From NCBI GenBank assembly GCA_022843805.1, contig JALHMY010000016.1, positions 1 through 64,000 of the forward strand: 64,000 nt of DNA, in the 5' to 3' direction. The number at the start of each line of letters is the position of its first letter. Position 1 is the first letter of the stretch. The translations under genes were made by a program, and so were the position numbers. The DNA is from Fuerstiella sp. Its GTDB lineage: Bacteria > Planctomycetota > Planctomycetia > Planctomycetales > Planctomycetaceae. Below are positions 10,084 through 19,383 of the stretch, piece after piece. Below the pieces are notes generated by a model that worked only from the letters and a program-made list of their open reading frames with translations, did not search any database and was not told the origin of the DNA.

Positions 10084-10653
10084 TCAGAGTATCGCCACCG
10101 CCTCGATTTCGATTTCGAGTCCTGGCACCACCAGTTCCGGTGTGGCAAGTGCTGTTGAAGCCGGGAATGGTTCTCTGAGATACTCCATCCGGACTTTTCG
10201 ATAGACGGGCAAATCACGTTTGAGATTCACGAAGTAAGCCCGCAGCATCACAACATTCGTAAAGTCAGCGCCGGCGGCCTTCAAAACCAGACCGATACGA
10301 TCAAATGTCTGTCTGATCTGTGTTTCCATATCCACAGTCAGGTCAGCAGGGCCCTGTCCGGAAACAAATACAACCTGTGTACCTTTGGCCGCAATTCCTG
10401 GTGAATATCCGGGGGCCGCAGCGGGAGCACCTTTCGGAAACAGACTCTGGATTTCCGGTCTGGCGGCTTCCTGAGCTGCGATTGCTGAATCACCTGACAC
10501 TGCCAGTACACCCGCTGCTCCAGCCATTCCCGTAAATGCTGCTCCGAGGAAATTTCGCCTTGCCGATTCGGCTGGAGTTCCAGCGGGGATTGGCTGAAGA
10601 CCGCAGTTATTTGAAACAATGGTTTCCGACGGCTGTTCTTGAGGAGGCGTCAT
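10084..10653 (-). CDS. RidA-family (YjgF/UK114) protein with Tat signal
   Basis: A 189-residue protein with an N-terminal export signal (ARRNFLGAAFTG, a hydrophobic stretch, then AIAAQEA at about 58) followed by a Rid domain at about 85-189. RidA enzymes hydrolyse reactive enamine/imine intermediates in the cytoplasm. Here the substrate-binding Arg of archetypal RidA (in the FPARS segment) is replaced: the sequence reads FPASTALATP. The protein therefore probably belongs to a different Rid subfamily and may not have canonical imine deaminase activity. It lies downstream of the LarA-like gene on the same strand and converges with the DUF1028 gene. Confidence 0.88.
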   Translation of the reverse strand: MTPPQEQPSETIVSNNCGLQPIPAGTPAESARRNFLGAAFTGMAGAAGVLAVSGDSAIAAQEAARPEIQSLFPKGAPAAAPGYSPGIAAKGTQVVFVSGQGPADLTVDMETQIRQTFDRIGLVLKAAGADFTNVVMLRAYFVNLKRDLPVYRKVRMEYLREPFPASTALATPELVVPGLEIEIEAVAIL

Positions 10654-10780
10654 TGGTTTCTCGCATGTCAGTAAGTTGGTTGAAGTTTAAACCGTCGCTG
10701 GTATTTCGAAAGCACGTAATAGCCACGGTCAGCAACATCAGGCTGTCTGCTGAAAGCTCTCTAAGCGATCTGTCACGCTT

Positions 10781-12016
10781 CTAATGATTGTTCTGCGAAG
10801 CGGAAAAGTTCAGCTGATGCCGTCCTTCCCGAAATGTCAGTTCAACCGGCGATTCACCGACGTGACAGTGTTGACGGTTTCGAAGTTCCGCCTGCAAATC
10901 TTCGGATACGTAAAGCTCACCCAGCCGCAAAGTATTTGGGATGAACATCCAGCGATGTTCTCCGTAACGCTCTGCAACCATTTTGATCAGAGTTTCATCA
11001 TCTGCGATCGTAACTGGAATCTTGGCCCGATCCATGTCGCCTGTTGTCAGAGTGTTGATCAGTGTTTTATGCTCGTCAATGTCAGATCTGAGCCTCTGCG
11101 TGATAAAGTCGGCAAGGCCCACACCAATTGCATTTCCCTGCGAAGCCTGAGTCAGAGACAACGCACAAATTGCTTTGATTCGCGGAGTTGTCAGATCCTC
11201 GTAATCACGAATTCCACGACGTCCGATCACATTGGTGTCCATTCCGGTGCCACTATACGTCTTTCCAATGGAATCGACAATCAGAACATTCAGATCATCG
11301 ACCGGAAGTCGGGGAAAGTAAGTGCGATGGTGCTGAAGCAGCTCAGCCTCGCGTTTCAAAATTTCCGATGGAGCAATTGCATGCAGTTCGGCGGTTTCGT
11401 CAAACCCATCTTCAAGGATCGCCAGACCGGCAAGTATCTTTCCGGAGTCAAGCACACATTGTCCCATTTCAAGCAGCATGTCCTTCATTGTTGCGGTGGC
11501 CGCCGAGTGAAATGTTGTGGCTGAACGGATCTTCCCCATTCCAACAACCATCATTTTGGTGAGACCACTCTGGACGGGCCCTGAGAAACACGTGTGCAGT
11601 TTGACTCGATTCACCACCAGCACACCGTCGGATTCAAAACAATGCCGATCCATGTAAACTGCGCCGGTATTGACATGACCAACCTCCACCACTTCCATGC
11701 TGCTGCGAATGGGCATCCCCATTGCCGTTTCGGTGATGCCCAGCGATTCAATCATCTTTTGCTGACCTGCCGCCGTAGCCCCGTTGTGCGAACCCATTGA
11801 GGGAACGATAAACGGACTGGCTCCATTATTCTTCAGCCATTGTCCACAGGCCTTAATGATTTCCGGCAGATTGCAAATACCGCGGCTGCCCGCAGTGATT
11901 GCCACATCTCCCCGAGGGATGGTCAGATTTAATGCGTCCAGTTGCCGATAAACTTCACCAGTGATATCAGTCAGCGGAGAAGAAACGAGCTGCTGGCGGA
12001 CTTTGTAAAGGTTCAT
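10781..12016 (-). CDS. LarA-like (DUF2088, lactate racemase N-terminal fold) protein
   Basis: A 411-residue cytoplasmic protein with the layout of LarA-type nickel-pincer enzymes: a Rossmann-like N-terminal half containing GSHNG (position of the first LarA His), VNRVKLHTC, then GLTKMMVVGMG with a following ATTFH. These His and Lys positions resemble LarA nickel and cofactor ligands, but the similarity is distant and the reaction is not necessarily lactate racemisation. I use ATG 12016; the frame extends to a GTG at 12046 without a ribosome-binding site. It lies 40 bp after the exported esterase on the same strand. A DUF362-like assignment is the main alternative. Confidence 0.65.
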   Translation of the reverse strand: MNLYKVRQQLVSSPLTDITGEVYRQLDALNLTIPRGDVAITAGSRGICNLPEIIKACGQWLKNNGASPFIVPSMGSHNGATAAGQQKMIESLGITETAMGMPIRSSMEVVEVGHVNTGAVYMDRHCFESDGVLVVNRVKLHTCFSGPVQSGLTKMMVVGMGKIRSATTFHSAATATMKDMLLEMGQCVLDSGKILAGLAILEDGFDETAELHAIAPSEILKREAELLQHHRTYFPRLPVDDLNVLIVDSIGKTYSGTGMDTNVIGRRGIRDYEDLTTPRIKAICALSLTQASQGNAIGVGLADFITQRLRSDIDEHKTLINTLTTGDMDRAKIPVTIADDETLIKMVAERYGEHRWMFIPNTLRLGELYVSEDLQAELRNRQHCHVGESPVELTFREGRHQLNFSASQNNH

Positions 12017-12056
12017 GGGAATTGTTGCTCTGTACAACGCGGCCACGGAGGTTTTG

Positions 12057-14204
12057 TCAGGGATTCTTATTCAATTTCGTAAACCGAAGCTGATTCAAAG
12101 CGTCCGCCGCTTCGTAGGCCGTTGTTGCCACGGACTCAACAGTACCCGGTGCATCAATGATGGTCAGCGACCGAGGCGCGAGCATTCCAAACACGTCAGG
12201 AATATCACAGACTCGCAGGACGTTCAGCAACTGCGGAGCTTCATTATCCATATGCGTGGCCTGTGGAGCAACAGCTCGCACCCCGGCGATTGACGGTTCC
12301 AGCAGCGCGGCGTACGCCGCAAGAATACCGGCCTCACCTTTCCCGGCAACAACAACCGACCGCGAGGATTCAGAACTGTCGCCATGCTTACCAAGATACC
12401 GGGCCGCTGCAATGACGTCCCGAATTCGGCCAGTTTCGATTGTTCGCCCCAGAAGTGCGTGAGAACGCCGTATGTAATTTGGAGGATTTTTCGTTGTCCA
12501 TCGAGTAGCACCGGTTCCGCGCGGTTCACACAGTATGACCTTCTGTTCGGGATCTGATATGCGTTGAATCCACTCCGGTGTCGTCCCCGATTCCTTTTCC
12601 GTCAGAACGACCAGCAGTACTGAGGCTCGATCCGTATCTTTCAGTGGCTGTCCATCCGGAAATCTCAGCTGAAAACTGAGCGGCGCTTCGGAATACATGT
12701 TGACGGTATTCTCTGCGGCCGCAGCCGGAGGCTTGAAGGGCAGGTTGTCAGTGACTGGAATGGCGGCTGGAATATCTTTCGGAAAGGAAGCGAAACTGAC
12801 TCGCTTCAATTCTGAAAGCAGCCGCTCTTTCCATTCCGCATGTCTGCCAGACTCTGGCGGCCGGACTGCGGCTAATGGTACAAAGTGTTCGTCGATGACT
12901 GTATTTTTCTGGTCCGCCGGAATATCTGCATCGTCAGGGAAGACTCGAAGCTTTTCCGGGGGAATCGGATAGGGCCCCGGATCCCGTCCTTCGCTGACGA
13001 TATCAGTTTCGCTGTCTGTAATCAGCTGTGCATCGTGCTTCAGGGCGGAATTCACAAAGCGATAGACAGCCTGACGGATATCTTTTCGATATGCATGTCC
13101 GCCGACGCTGACGACGGCATCAACCTGATCGCCTGCCTGATACAAACTGTAGAGCCTTTCAAGTCGATTGATGACTCTTTCGTTCGCATCCATCGGAAAA
13201 ATGCCATCCTGATCACTGTTAACAAACAGCATGGGCCTCGGTGCGACGAGTCCCGCAATTCTGGTCCACGGCCATTGAAAGGTGTTGTACATGAACATGC
13301 AGTCACAATGTCCGTTGATGACACGGTTCGGGACATACGACTGAAGGTCGGCCATTCCACTGACCGGCACTGCGACTCGGACCCGCTCGTCGGCCGCCGC
13401 AATCCAGAATGTAGCGGCCCCGCCACCGCTAATACCCGTTACTGCAATCCGGTCCGGATCCACATCTTTGCGACTGATCAGGTAATCGATTCCCCGAATT
13501 CCATTCCAGGCTTCAACTCCCGCAGGAGTATATCCGCGTGAATGCCACCACCACCTCTGCAGATTGTAGGTGCCGTGGTGAATGGCGGCGATCTCTCCCA
13601 GCTGAAGAGTATCGACGACAAGGCAGACGTAACCATGCTTTGCAAACCAGATTCCGTGGGACTGATATGCAACCTTGTTTCCGTCTCGTCCGCGGCCGGA
13701 ATGGCCGCAGACATAAAACACGGCCGGAAGTTTCTGATCAGAACTGACATTCGCGGGACGGTACAAATTGCCCGTAACATAAAGTCCAGGCATACTCTGA
13801 TAGTGCAGCAAATCCACAACATAGCCATCGCCTTTTAGAGTACCCGTGATTGTGGCGTTCAGAGGTGTGGATTCCGGGCGCGGGTCAAGTCCAAGCATGT
13901 ACATGTACTGAGACAAGTATTCGTCCCGCTTTGACATCCAGTGAGGCAGCGATGCCAGGTCATCGCTGAACTGATCTGACAGGCGCTGCGATTCCTGAGC
14001 CAGATAATTCCGGATCAGCTGGTCCCCCGGAGCTCCCTCATCAGGATTTCCCAGCGGCTGGGCAAAGACAGCGACCGAACCCGCCCACAGCAGCGATATG
14101 GCGATCATGAGCGGGTAAATCAGAGCTGAAGGAATCCCTTTCAGCAATGGAATCATCGGCTGCCTCGCGGCAGGGCACTGGTCAGGTAAACTGAGTCTGT
14201 TCAT
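12057..14204 (-). CDS. Exported acetyl-xylan-esterase-like alpha/beta hydrolase
   Basis: A 715-residue secreted hydrolase. The signal segment is at about residues 22-48 (IYPLMIAISLLWAGSVAVFA). The catalytic domain has GISGGG as nucleophile elbow, preceded by DPDRIAV, and the segment FVNSDQDGIFPM carries a likely catalytic Asp. Family members in planctomycetes deacetylate or de-esterify polysaccharides; the substrate here is not known. A second alpha/beta-like half (about 480-715, with VVVAGKGEAG) lacks a clear second nucleophile and may be structural. ATG 14204 has GGAG seven bases upstream; the longer frame to 14312 lacks such support. Confidence 0.85.
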   Translation of the reverse strand: MNRLSLPDQCPAARQPMIPLLKGIPSALIYPLMIAISLLWAGSVAVFAQPLGNPDEGAPGDQLIRNYLAQESQRLSDQFSDDLASLPHWMSKRDEYLSQYMYMLGLDPRPESTPLNATITGTLKGDGYVVDLLHYQSMPGLYVTGNLYRPANVSSDQKLPAVFYVCGHSGRGRDGNKVAYQSHGIWFAKHGYVCLVVDTLQLGEIAAIHHGTYNLQRWWWHSRGYTPAGVEAWNGIRGIDYLISRKDVDPDRIAVTGISGGGAATFWIAAADERVRVAVPVSGMADLQSYVPNRVINGHCDCMFMYNTFQWPWTRIAGLVAPRPMLFVNSDQDGIFPMDANERVINRLERLYSLYQAGDQVDAVVSVGGHAYRKDIRQAVYRFVNSALKHDAQLITDSETDIVSEGRDPGPYPIPPEKLRVFPDDADIPADQKNTVIDEHFVPLAAVRPPESGRHAEWKERLLSELKRVSFASFPKDIPAAIPVTDNLPFKPPAAAAENTVNMYSEAPLSFQLRFPDGQPLKDTDRASVLLVVLTEKESGTTPEWIQRISDPEQKVILCEPRGTGATRWTTKNPPNYIRRSHALLGRTIETGRIRDVIAAARYLGKHGDSSESSRSVVVAGKGEAGILAAYAALLEPSIAGVRAVAPQATHMDNEAPQLLNVLRVCDIPDVFGMLAPRSLTIIDAPGTVESVATTAYEAADALNQLRFTKLNKNP

Positions 14205-14362
14205 CGGGTATCTCCATATGGAGCCATAATTGGACAAACCACTGAGCATCAGCACGCAGTGGCAAAGTCCAGGCACACCCCGATTATCGTCGGAAGCAGG
14301 GTCCGCAGGCAATCCTCATGAGGATCTCCGCCAGCATATGTCGTTATTCTCCACCAAAAAAA

Positions 14363-14396
14363 ATCGCGGCACCATGATTTCTCATGGTGCCGCGAT
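14363..14396 (-). terminator. Intrinsic terminator of the tad operon
   Basis: A perfect 15-bp stem (14363-14377 with 14382-14396, core GCGGCACCATGA) encloses a 4-base loop. Read on the minus strand it is followed by an uninterrupted run of eight T residues. It lies about 60 bp after the tadC stop and should end the tad transcript. Confidence 0.95.
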
Positions 14397-14453
14397 GGTG
14401 TTTTCAGATACAGCGCCGGACCGATTTTGTCAGATCATAGGCGGTATTCGAGT

Positions 14454-15389
14454 CTACTTGAGGTTCTCCATCAGCTGGATACCTGCTGGTCCCACCAGAA
14501 CCACAAAGATCCCGGGAAAGATGAAGAGTACCAGAGGAAAAATCATCTTTACTGCAGTTTGCTGTGCTTTTTCTTCGGCCATCTGACGTCGTTTAACTCG
14601 CATCGTATCTGACTGAATTCTCAGTGCCTGAGCGATGGATGAACCGAATTTGTCTGCCTGAATCAGAATGGCAGCCAGAGCGCGTACGTCATCAACTCCT
14701 GTTCGAACGCCCAGATCATGCAGGACTTCGCGACGTGGCTTGCCCATCTGAAGCTGCATATTGGCTGTGGCCAGTTCGCCACAAACTTCCGGAGCCCCCT
14801 CGACAAGCTCGTCCGACACTTTTCGCATTCCGGCATCGAGACCAAGGCCGGCTTCCACACAAACGACAAGCAGGTCAAGTGCGTCCGGAAGCTGCAGAAA
14901 GATTTTTGACTGGCGGGAGGACTTTGCCAGAGTCAGCATCAGTTCGGGCAAATAGAATCCCAGTCCGCCACCAATCACCAGCGACATCCAGGAATTGGAT
15001 CCGGGCGTTGATGTTAGCCATCCGTATCCCCCGCCGAACACAAGTCCTGTCATCAGCCCAACGAACTTAATCGCAAGAAAGTTTCGAGTTGCATTGGGAC
15101 GAGTATAACCGGCATTCGCCAGTCGAATTTTCAGTGCACTTTGTTCCAGTTCACTTTTGGGCTGCAGCGCCTTGGACAATGCGGGTGCTGCTTTGTCGAA
15201 CATATTCCCAATAGCACCGCCCGACTGCGCCTGCAATGCGTCCCGTTTCTGACGGGCGAAAGGATCTCTGATGTCTTCGAGCCGTTCAGACGCTCGTGAC
15301 TGTTTCTGAGTAAACATTGAACTGACGGCCCAGAAGCCACCGGCAATCGCGATAAAGGTGGCCACCGGAATTAGGATCTCTGCGTCCAT
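14454..15389 (-). CDS. tadC: Tad pilus assembly inner-membrane protein, TadC-like (T2SSF)
   Basis: A 311-residue membrane protein of the type II secretion F family. It has a membrane segment at residues 5-25, two in the 95-150 region, the cytoplasmic T2SSF domain (LPDALDLLVVCVEAGLGLD at about 170) and a C-terminal hydrophobic pair ending in LVGPAGIQLM. With TadB it forms the inner-membrane platform of a Flp/Tad pilus or secretion machine. It is the third gene of tadA-tadB-tadC and is followed by a strong terminator. AGAGG precedes the ATG. Confidence 0.9.
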   Translation of the reverse strand: MDAEILIPVATFIAIAGGFWAVSSMFTQKQSRASERLEDIRDPFARQKRDALQAQSGGAIGNMFDKAAPALSKALQPKSELEQSALKIRLANAGYTRPNATRNFLAIKFVGLMTGLVFGGGYGWLTSTPGSNSWMSLVIGGGLGFYLPELMLTLAKSSRQSKIFLQLPDALDLLVVCVEAGLGLDAGMRKVSDELVEGAPEVCGELATANMQLQMGKPRREVLHDLGVRTGVDDVRALAAILIQADKFGSSIAQALRIQSDTMRVKRRQMAEEKAQQTAVKMIFPLVLFIFPGIFVVLVGPAGIQLMENLK

Positions 15390-15467
15390 AAGAACAACCT
15401 CTCAGGGTCTGTGAAAAATTCGCCGGATCATGGTCCCCGAAGTTCAGCCGAGCCGAACGATCGAGGG

Positions 15468-16430
15468 TCAGACCTTGATGTCAACAATCTTCTTGATACA
15501 GACAGCTCCCAGCAGCTGCATGAATATGGCCGTATACATCATTTTTTGTCCGGCGGGGTGCGTAAACAGAATCATCACATAATCCGGATTGATGTAGTAA
15601 ACCGCGAAGAACAGAGCGATGGGCAGGCCCATCAGCACCACACCGCTGATTCGACCTTCGCCCGTGAGGGCTTTCACCTGTCCGAGGAGTTTGAATCGTT
15701 CACGAACGAGAAAGCTGATCTTATTCAGAATTTCTGCGAGGTCTCCGCCGGCAGTTCTCTGTATATTGACTGCCGTCACAAAGAACTTCAGGTCAAGGTT
15801 TGGAACCCGAGTCAGCATGTTTCGCAGGGCTGCTTCCAGTGGGATCCCGAGGTTTTGTTCGTCATACACTGCCTGGAATTCCGTTGAGATTGGTGCCGGC
15901 ATTTCGCTGGCCACAACGTTCAGTCCCGATGCCAGACTGTGGCCTGACCGCAAGGCTCGCCCCATCAGCTCCAGTGCGTCCGGAAGCTGTTTTTCAAAAC
16001 GTCGAAAGCGACTTCGACGTCGCATCATCAGCCACATCCATGGTGCAAAGAATCCGCAGATCCCGCCCAGCGGCACCATCGGCCCCGGTGCCCGACCAAT
16101 CATCGCAACCATCACGCCCAGGGCGGCGGTCCCCGCACACAATGTCAGAAAATGCTCGAATTTTAAAGGAGCGTCAGCCTGACGCAGAAAGAGCGGTATA
16201 TTCTCAAACCGTTTTACGATGCCTCGGACCAGGCTGTTTGCCCCGTCCAGACTGTCCTTCACAAGCGAATCAGTGATTTCCTTGCGAGTTGGACCAGCTG
16301 TCCCGGTGAAAGCTGCCAGCCTCGCCTCAACATTGGAATCCGAATTCCCCTGAAAGACTGAACCGAGGGCAAACACCAGTGCCAGCACGCCAACAAAGGC
16401 TGCCCCCATGATGAATAATGTCGGTTCCAT
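15468..16430 (-). CDS. tadB: Tad pilus assembly inner-membrane protein, TadB-like (T2SSF)
   Basis: A 320-residue partner of TadC. It begins with a single membrane helix (about 6-25), has a double hydrophobic region at 90-130, then the T2SSF domain with LPDALELMGRALRSGHSL at about 165-180, and ends with two more helices. The paired F-domain proteins distinguish Tad/Flp systems from classical type II secretion, which has one. GAGGAAG lies five bases before the ATG. It sits between tadA (148 bp gap) and tadC (78 bp gap). Confidence 0.9.
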   Translation of the reverse strand: MEPTLFIMGAAFVGVLALVFALGSVFQGNSDSNVEARLAAFTGTAGPTRKEITDSLVKDSLDGANSLVRGIVKRFENIPLFLRQADAPLKFEHFLTLCAGTAALGVMVAMIGRAPGPMVPLGGICGFFAPWMWLMMRRRSRFRRFEKQLPDALELMGRALRSGHSLASGLNVVASEMPAPISTEFQAVYDEQNLGIPLEAALRNMLTRVPNLDLKFFVTAVNIQRTAGGDLAEILNKISFLVRERFKLLGQVKALTGEGRISGVVLMGLPIALFFAVYYINPDYVMILFTHPAGQKMMYTAIFMQLLGAVCIKKIVDIKV

Positions 16431-16578
16431 AAACTTCCTCGTCTTCTGCAGTCGAATTTCCAGCTCTTCAGTGTTTCCGAGTTTCGCAGCGCAGTAGCCA
16501 TCCGGAAGCAGCTTTGAGTCACTGCTTCCGAATTCTGCTGATCAGATTGTCATTTCTTCATATTGTCGTTTATGTCGT

Positions 16579-17889
16579 TTATGGAGTTCGCATTGTTCGC
16601 TGTGCAAACAGGCCGGCAGGCAGTCGAACGCCCGACGATTCCAGCTGCTCGACGCACTTGGGACGTACCCCTGTCGATTCAAAGTGTCCGAACGCCTTCC
16701 CGTTTTCGCCAATGCCGTCCTGGACAAATCGAAAGATGTCCTGCATGACGATGGTTTCACCTTCCATACCGACAACTTCCGTAATGTACGTTACTTTTCG
16801 AGGACCACCCTGAAGTCGGTTCGCCTGAATGATCAGGTGCACGGCTGAAGCGATCTGTTTTCGAATCGCTGACAATGGCAGCTCAATACCGCTCATATTG
16901 ATCAGCGTTTCAATACGCGAGATGGCATCTCGCGGATTATTCGCGTGGACAGTTGTCAAAGATCCGTCATGTCCGGTATTCATCGCCTGAAGCATGTCGA
17001 GCGTTTCGCCACCTCGACACTCGCCGATGATGATTCGGTCAGGTCGCATACGCAGAGCATTCTTGACAAGGTCAGTGGCCGTTACCCGTCCCTTGCCTTC
17101 AATGTTCGGAGGACGCGTTTCCAGCCTTAGAACGTGCTCCTGCTGCAACTGCAGTTCGGCCGCATCTTCGATCGTGATAATGCGGTTCTCATTGGAGATG
17201 AAGCTGGACAGCGTGTTCAGCAGAGTTGTTTTACCAGAGCCGGTACCTCCGCTGATAATCATATTGAGACGGGCCTTCATTCCTCCCTCAAGAAACATCA
17301 CCATTTCGGGAGTGAATGCGCCAAACTTCAGCAGGTCTTCCAGTGTCAGCGGATTCGAACCAAATCGTCGAATTGTCAGCGAGGGACCATCCAGTGCCAG
17401 TGGGGGAATAATGGCATTCAGTCGCGAACCATCCGGAAGGCGGGCGTCAACCATTGGTGACGTTTCGTCAACTCGACGACCAACCTTGGAAACAATTCGG
17501 TCCAGAATCTGAAGCAGATGATCGTTGTCGCGGAACGTCACATCGGATTTCTGAATACGGCCGCCTTTTTCAATAAAGACGTGTTTCGGTCCATTGATCA
17601 TAATGTCCGCCACGCCTTCTTCCTTGAGAAGAAGTTCCAGCGGACCAAAACCGAACGCCTCGTCGAGCACTTCTTCGACAAGTCTTTCACGTTCCGACCG
17701 ATTCAGCATCGGATTTTCAGTGTCGCAAAGATGTTCCACCACAACGCGGATCTCGCGGCGGAGCGAATCACCTTCCAGTTCTGAAAGCCGCGTCAGGTCC
17801 AGCTTTTCCACGAGCTTCCCGTGAATGTGCGACTTTAACGCCTCAAAGTCACCGCTGGTGGAACGCGATTGTTTTACCGGAGGGGCCAT
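16579..17889 (-). CDS. tadA: Tad/CpaF-type secretion ATPase
   Basis: A 436-residue hexameric AAA-type ATPase of the CpaF/TadA group that drives pilin polymerisation or secretion. The N-terminal CpaF domain includes VADIMINGP at about 93-101; Walker A (GGTGSGKT) is at 214-221, with the Asp and His boxes following and RIIIGECRGGE as Walker B region. GGAG precedes the ATG by ten bases. It is the first gene of the three-gene tad group. No pilin, prepilin peptidase, secretin or TadZ gene is next to it, so the rest of the machine must be elsewhere. Confidence 0.93.
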   Translation of the reverse strand: MAPPVKQSRSTSGDFEALKSHIHGKLVEKLDLTRLSELEGDSLRREIRVVVEHLCDTENPMLNRSERERLVEEVLDEAFGFGPLELLLKEEGVADIMINGPKHVFIEKGGRIQKSDVTFRDNDHLLQILDRIVSKVGRRVDETSPMVDARLPDGSRLNAIIPPLALDGPSLTIRRFGSNPLTLEDLLKFGAFTPEMVMFLEGGMKARLNMIISGGTGSGKTTLLNTLSSFISNENRIITIEDAAELQLQQEHVLRLETRPPNIEGKGRVTATDLVKNALRMRPDRIIIGECRGGETLDMLQAMNTGHDGSLTTVHANNPRDAISRIETLINMSGIELPLSAIRKQIASAVHLIIQANRLQGGPRKVTYITEVVGMEGETIVMQDIFRFVQDGIGENGKAFGHFESTGVRPKCVEQLESSGVRLPAGLFAQRTMRTP

Positions 17890-18136
17890 TGACGTTCAAC
17901 TCCATAATTTGCAGCACAGGAACTTCATTCTGTGTGGAAGATAGGTCACGGTTTGTGATGATGCCGAAAGGAACATTCAGGAATGTTGCACAGAGTCCAC
18001 ACTTGAATCGGGAAGGCGGCAGTCCGATTCTGTCGAATGTTTCAACTGTGATGGTTGACGTGCGCGGGACTGATTGACATCTTTCACGATCGTGTCACGC
18101 TTCAGGCTGCTGTCGATTGGTCAGGTTTCATCAATT

Positions 18137-18559
18137 ATGCTGTTCGTTAACGATGCCATCAGTATTCCGGATGCGGAGTTCAACTTCACGTTCGCACGCA
18201 GCGGGGGGCCCGGTGGACAAAACGTCAACAAAGTCAATTCCAAGGCCATGCTGCAGTGGAATGTTTCCCGATCAGGCGCTTTGCCCGAGGAGATCAGGCT
18301 GCGATTTCTGACCGCCTGGTCAAAACGGATGACGAAGGAAGGATGCGTTATGGTGTCCAGCCAGCGCTACCGTGATCAGGGCAAAAATGTGGCCGACTGC
18401 CTGTCCAGATTGCGGGAAATGATTCTGGAAGTCTCTGTCGCACCGACTGCCCGCAAAGCATCAAAACCTTCCCGCGGGGCAAAGCAGAGACGACTCAGTG
18501 AAAAAAAAGCGGTCTCCGAGCGAAAACAGGGGCGACGTCGGCCATCCGCTGGTGACTGA
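18137..18559 (+). CDS. arfB: Ribosome-rescue factor ArfB (YaeJ-like peptidyl-tRNA hydrolase)
   Basis: A 140-residue stop-codon-independent release factor that hydrolyses peptidyl-tRNA on stalled ribosomes. The catalytic GGQ is at about 26-28 in SGGPGGQNVNK, and the basic C-terminal tail (GAKQRRLSEKKAVSERKQGRR) is the part that enters the empty mRNA channel in ArfB. Length from ATG 18137 equals that of E. coli ArfB; the longer frame from 18074 adds 21 unrelated residues. It is a functional back-up to tmRNA, whose gene is 7.4 kb downstream. Confidence 0.93.
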   Translation: MLFVNDAISIPDAEFNFTFARSGGPGGQNVNKVNSKAMLQWNVSRSGALPEEIRLRFLTAWSKRMTKEGCVMVSSQRYRDQGKNVADCLSRLREMILEVSVAPTARKASKPSRGAKQRRLSEKKAVSERKQGRRRPSAGD

Positions 18560-18708
18560 CTTGTCGCGATTTTCGCGGCCTGACCGCAGGTAAACCAGAT
18601 CGCAAAAAACAAACTGCCAGTGACATTGCTGAGCTGACTCGGCCGTTACCGCAATATTCTCCTGCCACCAGTGTTCCCTCTTCATTTAGATTTAGTGAGT
18701 CGCTGCTG

Positions 18709-19377
18709 ATGAATTCTCTTTTCTCTGACGAAATTCTTTCGCGTATCTGCAACACCGGCGTTGTCGCCGTACTTGTGCTTGATGACGTTCGACATGCGGT
18801 ACCTGTTGCGAATGCCCTGCTGGAGGGCGGTGTTGATGTCATGGAACTGACGCTGCGCACTCCTGTGGCTCTGGACTGTCTGGCAAAAATTCGCAGCGAA
18901 GTTCCGAACATGCTGGCAGGTGTGGGGACTGTGATCAGAGTGGAACAGGTCGATCAGATTGTGGCGGCTGGTGCCGCATTCGGCGTTGCTCCAGGTGTTA
19001 ATCGAGCCGTCGTTCAGAGAGCGACTCAGGCACTGCTGCCATTTGCGCCGGGTGTCATGACGCCGTCCGATATCGAAGCTGCCGTTGAGCTCGGATGTCG
19101 CGAACTAAAGTTCTTTCCGGCCGAACCTTCCGGAGGACTGAAAATGCTGCAGAGCCTTCGAGCACCGTTTGCTCATCTTGGAGTCAGGTTTCTCCCCCTT
19201 GGCGGCTTAACGACCGGAAATATGGGCCAGTACCTCACTGACCCGGGCGTTTTCGCAGTGGGCGGCTCATGGATTGCAAAGTCCGAACAGATTGCAGCCG
19301 CCGACTGGGCTGGCATTTCCGAAAATGCCCGACAGGCGCGAAGTCTTGTTCATCAGCTGCGACTTAATCGATCTTAG
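18709..19377 (+). CDS. eda: KDPG/KHG aldolase family protein
   Basis: A 222-residue class I aldolase that cleaves 2-keto-3-deoxy-6-phosphogluconate (or a related keto-deoxy acid) to pyruvate and an aldehyde. The Schiff-base lysine is in ELKFFPAE (K134); the catalytic Glu and a phosphate or substrate Arg are in VMELTLRTP (E46, R50), and GVGT follows. Length is normal. No phosphogluconate dehydratase is adjacent, so the exact substrate is open. It converges with the recQ gene with only six bases between the two stops. Confidence 0.9.
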   Translation: MNSLFSDEILSRICNTGVVAVLVLDDVRHAVPVANALLEGGVDVMELTLRTPVALDCLAKIRSEVPNMLAGVGTVIRVEQVDQIVAAGAAFGVAPGVNRAVVQRATQALLPFAPGVMTPSDIEAAVELGCRELKFFPAEPSGGLKMLQSLRAPFAHLGVRFLPLGGLTTGNMGQYLTDPGVFAVGGSWIAKSEQIAAADWAGISENARQARSLVHQLRLNRS

Positions 19378-19383
19378 TGCGAC

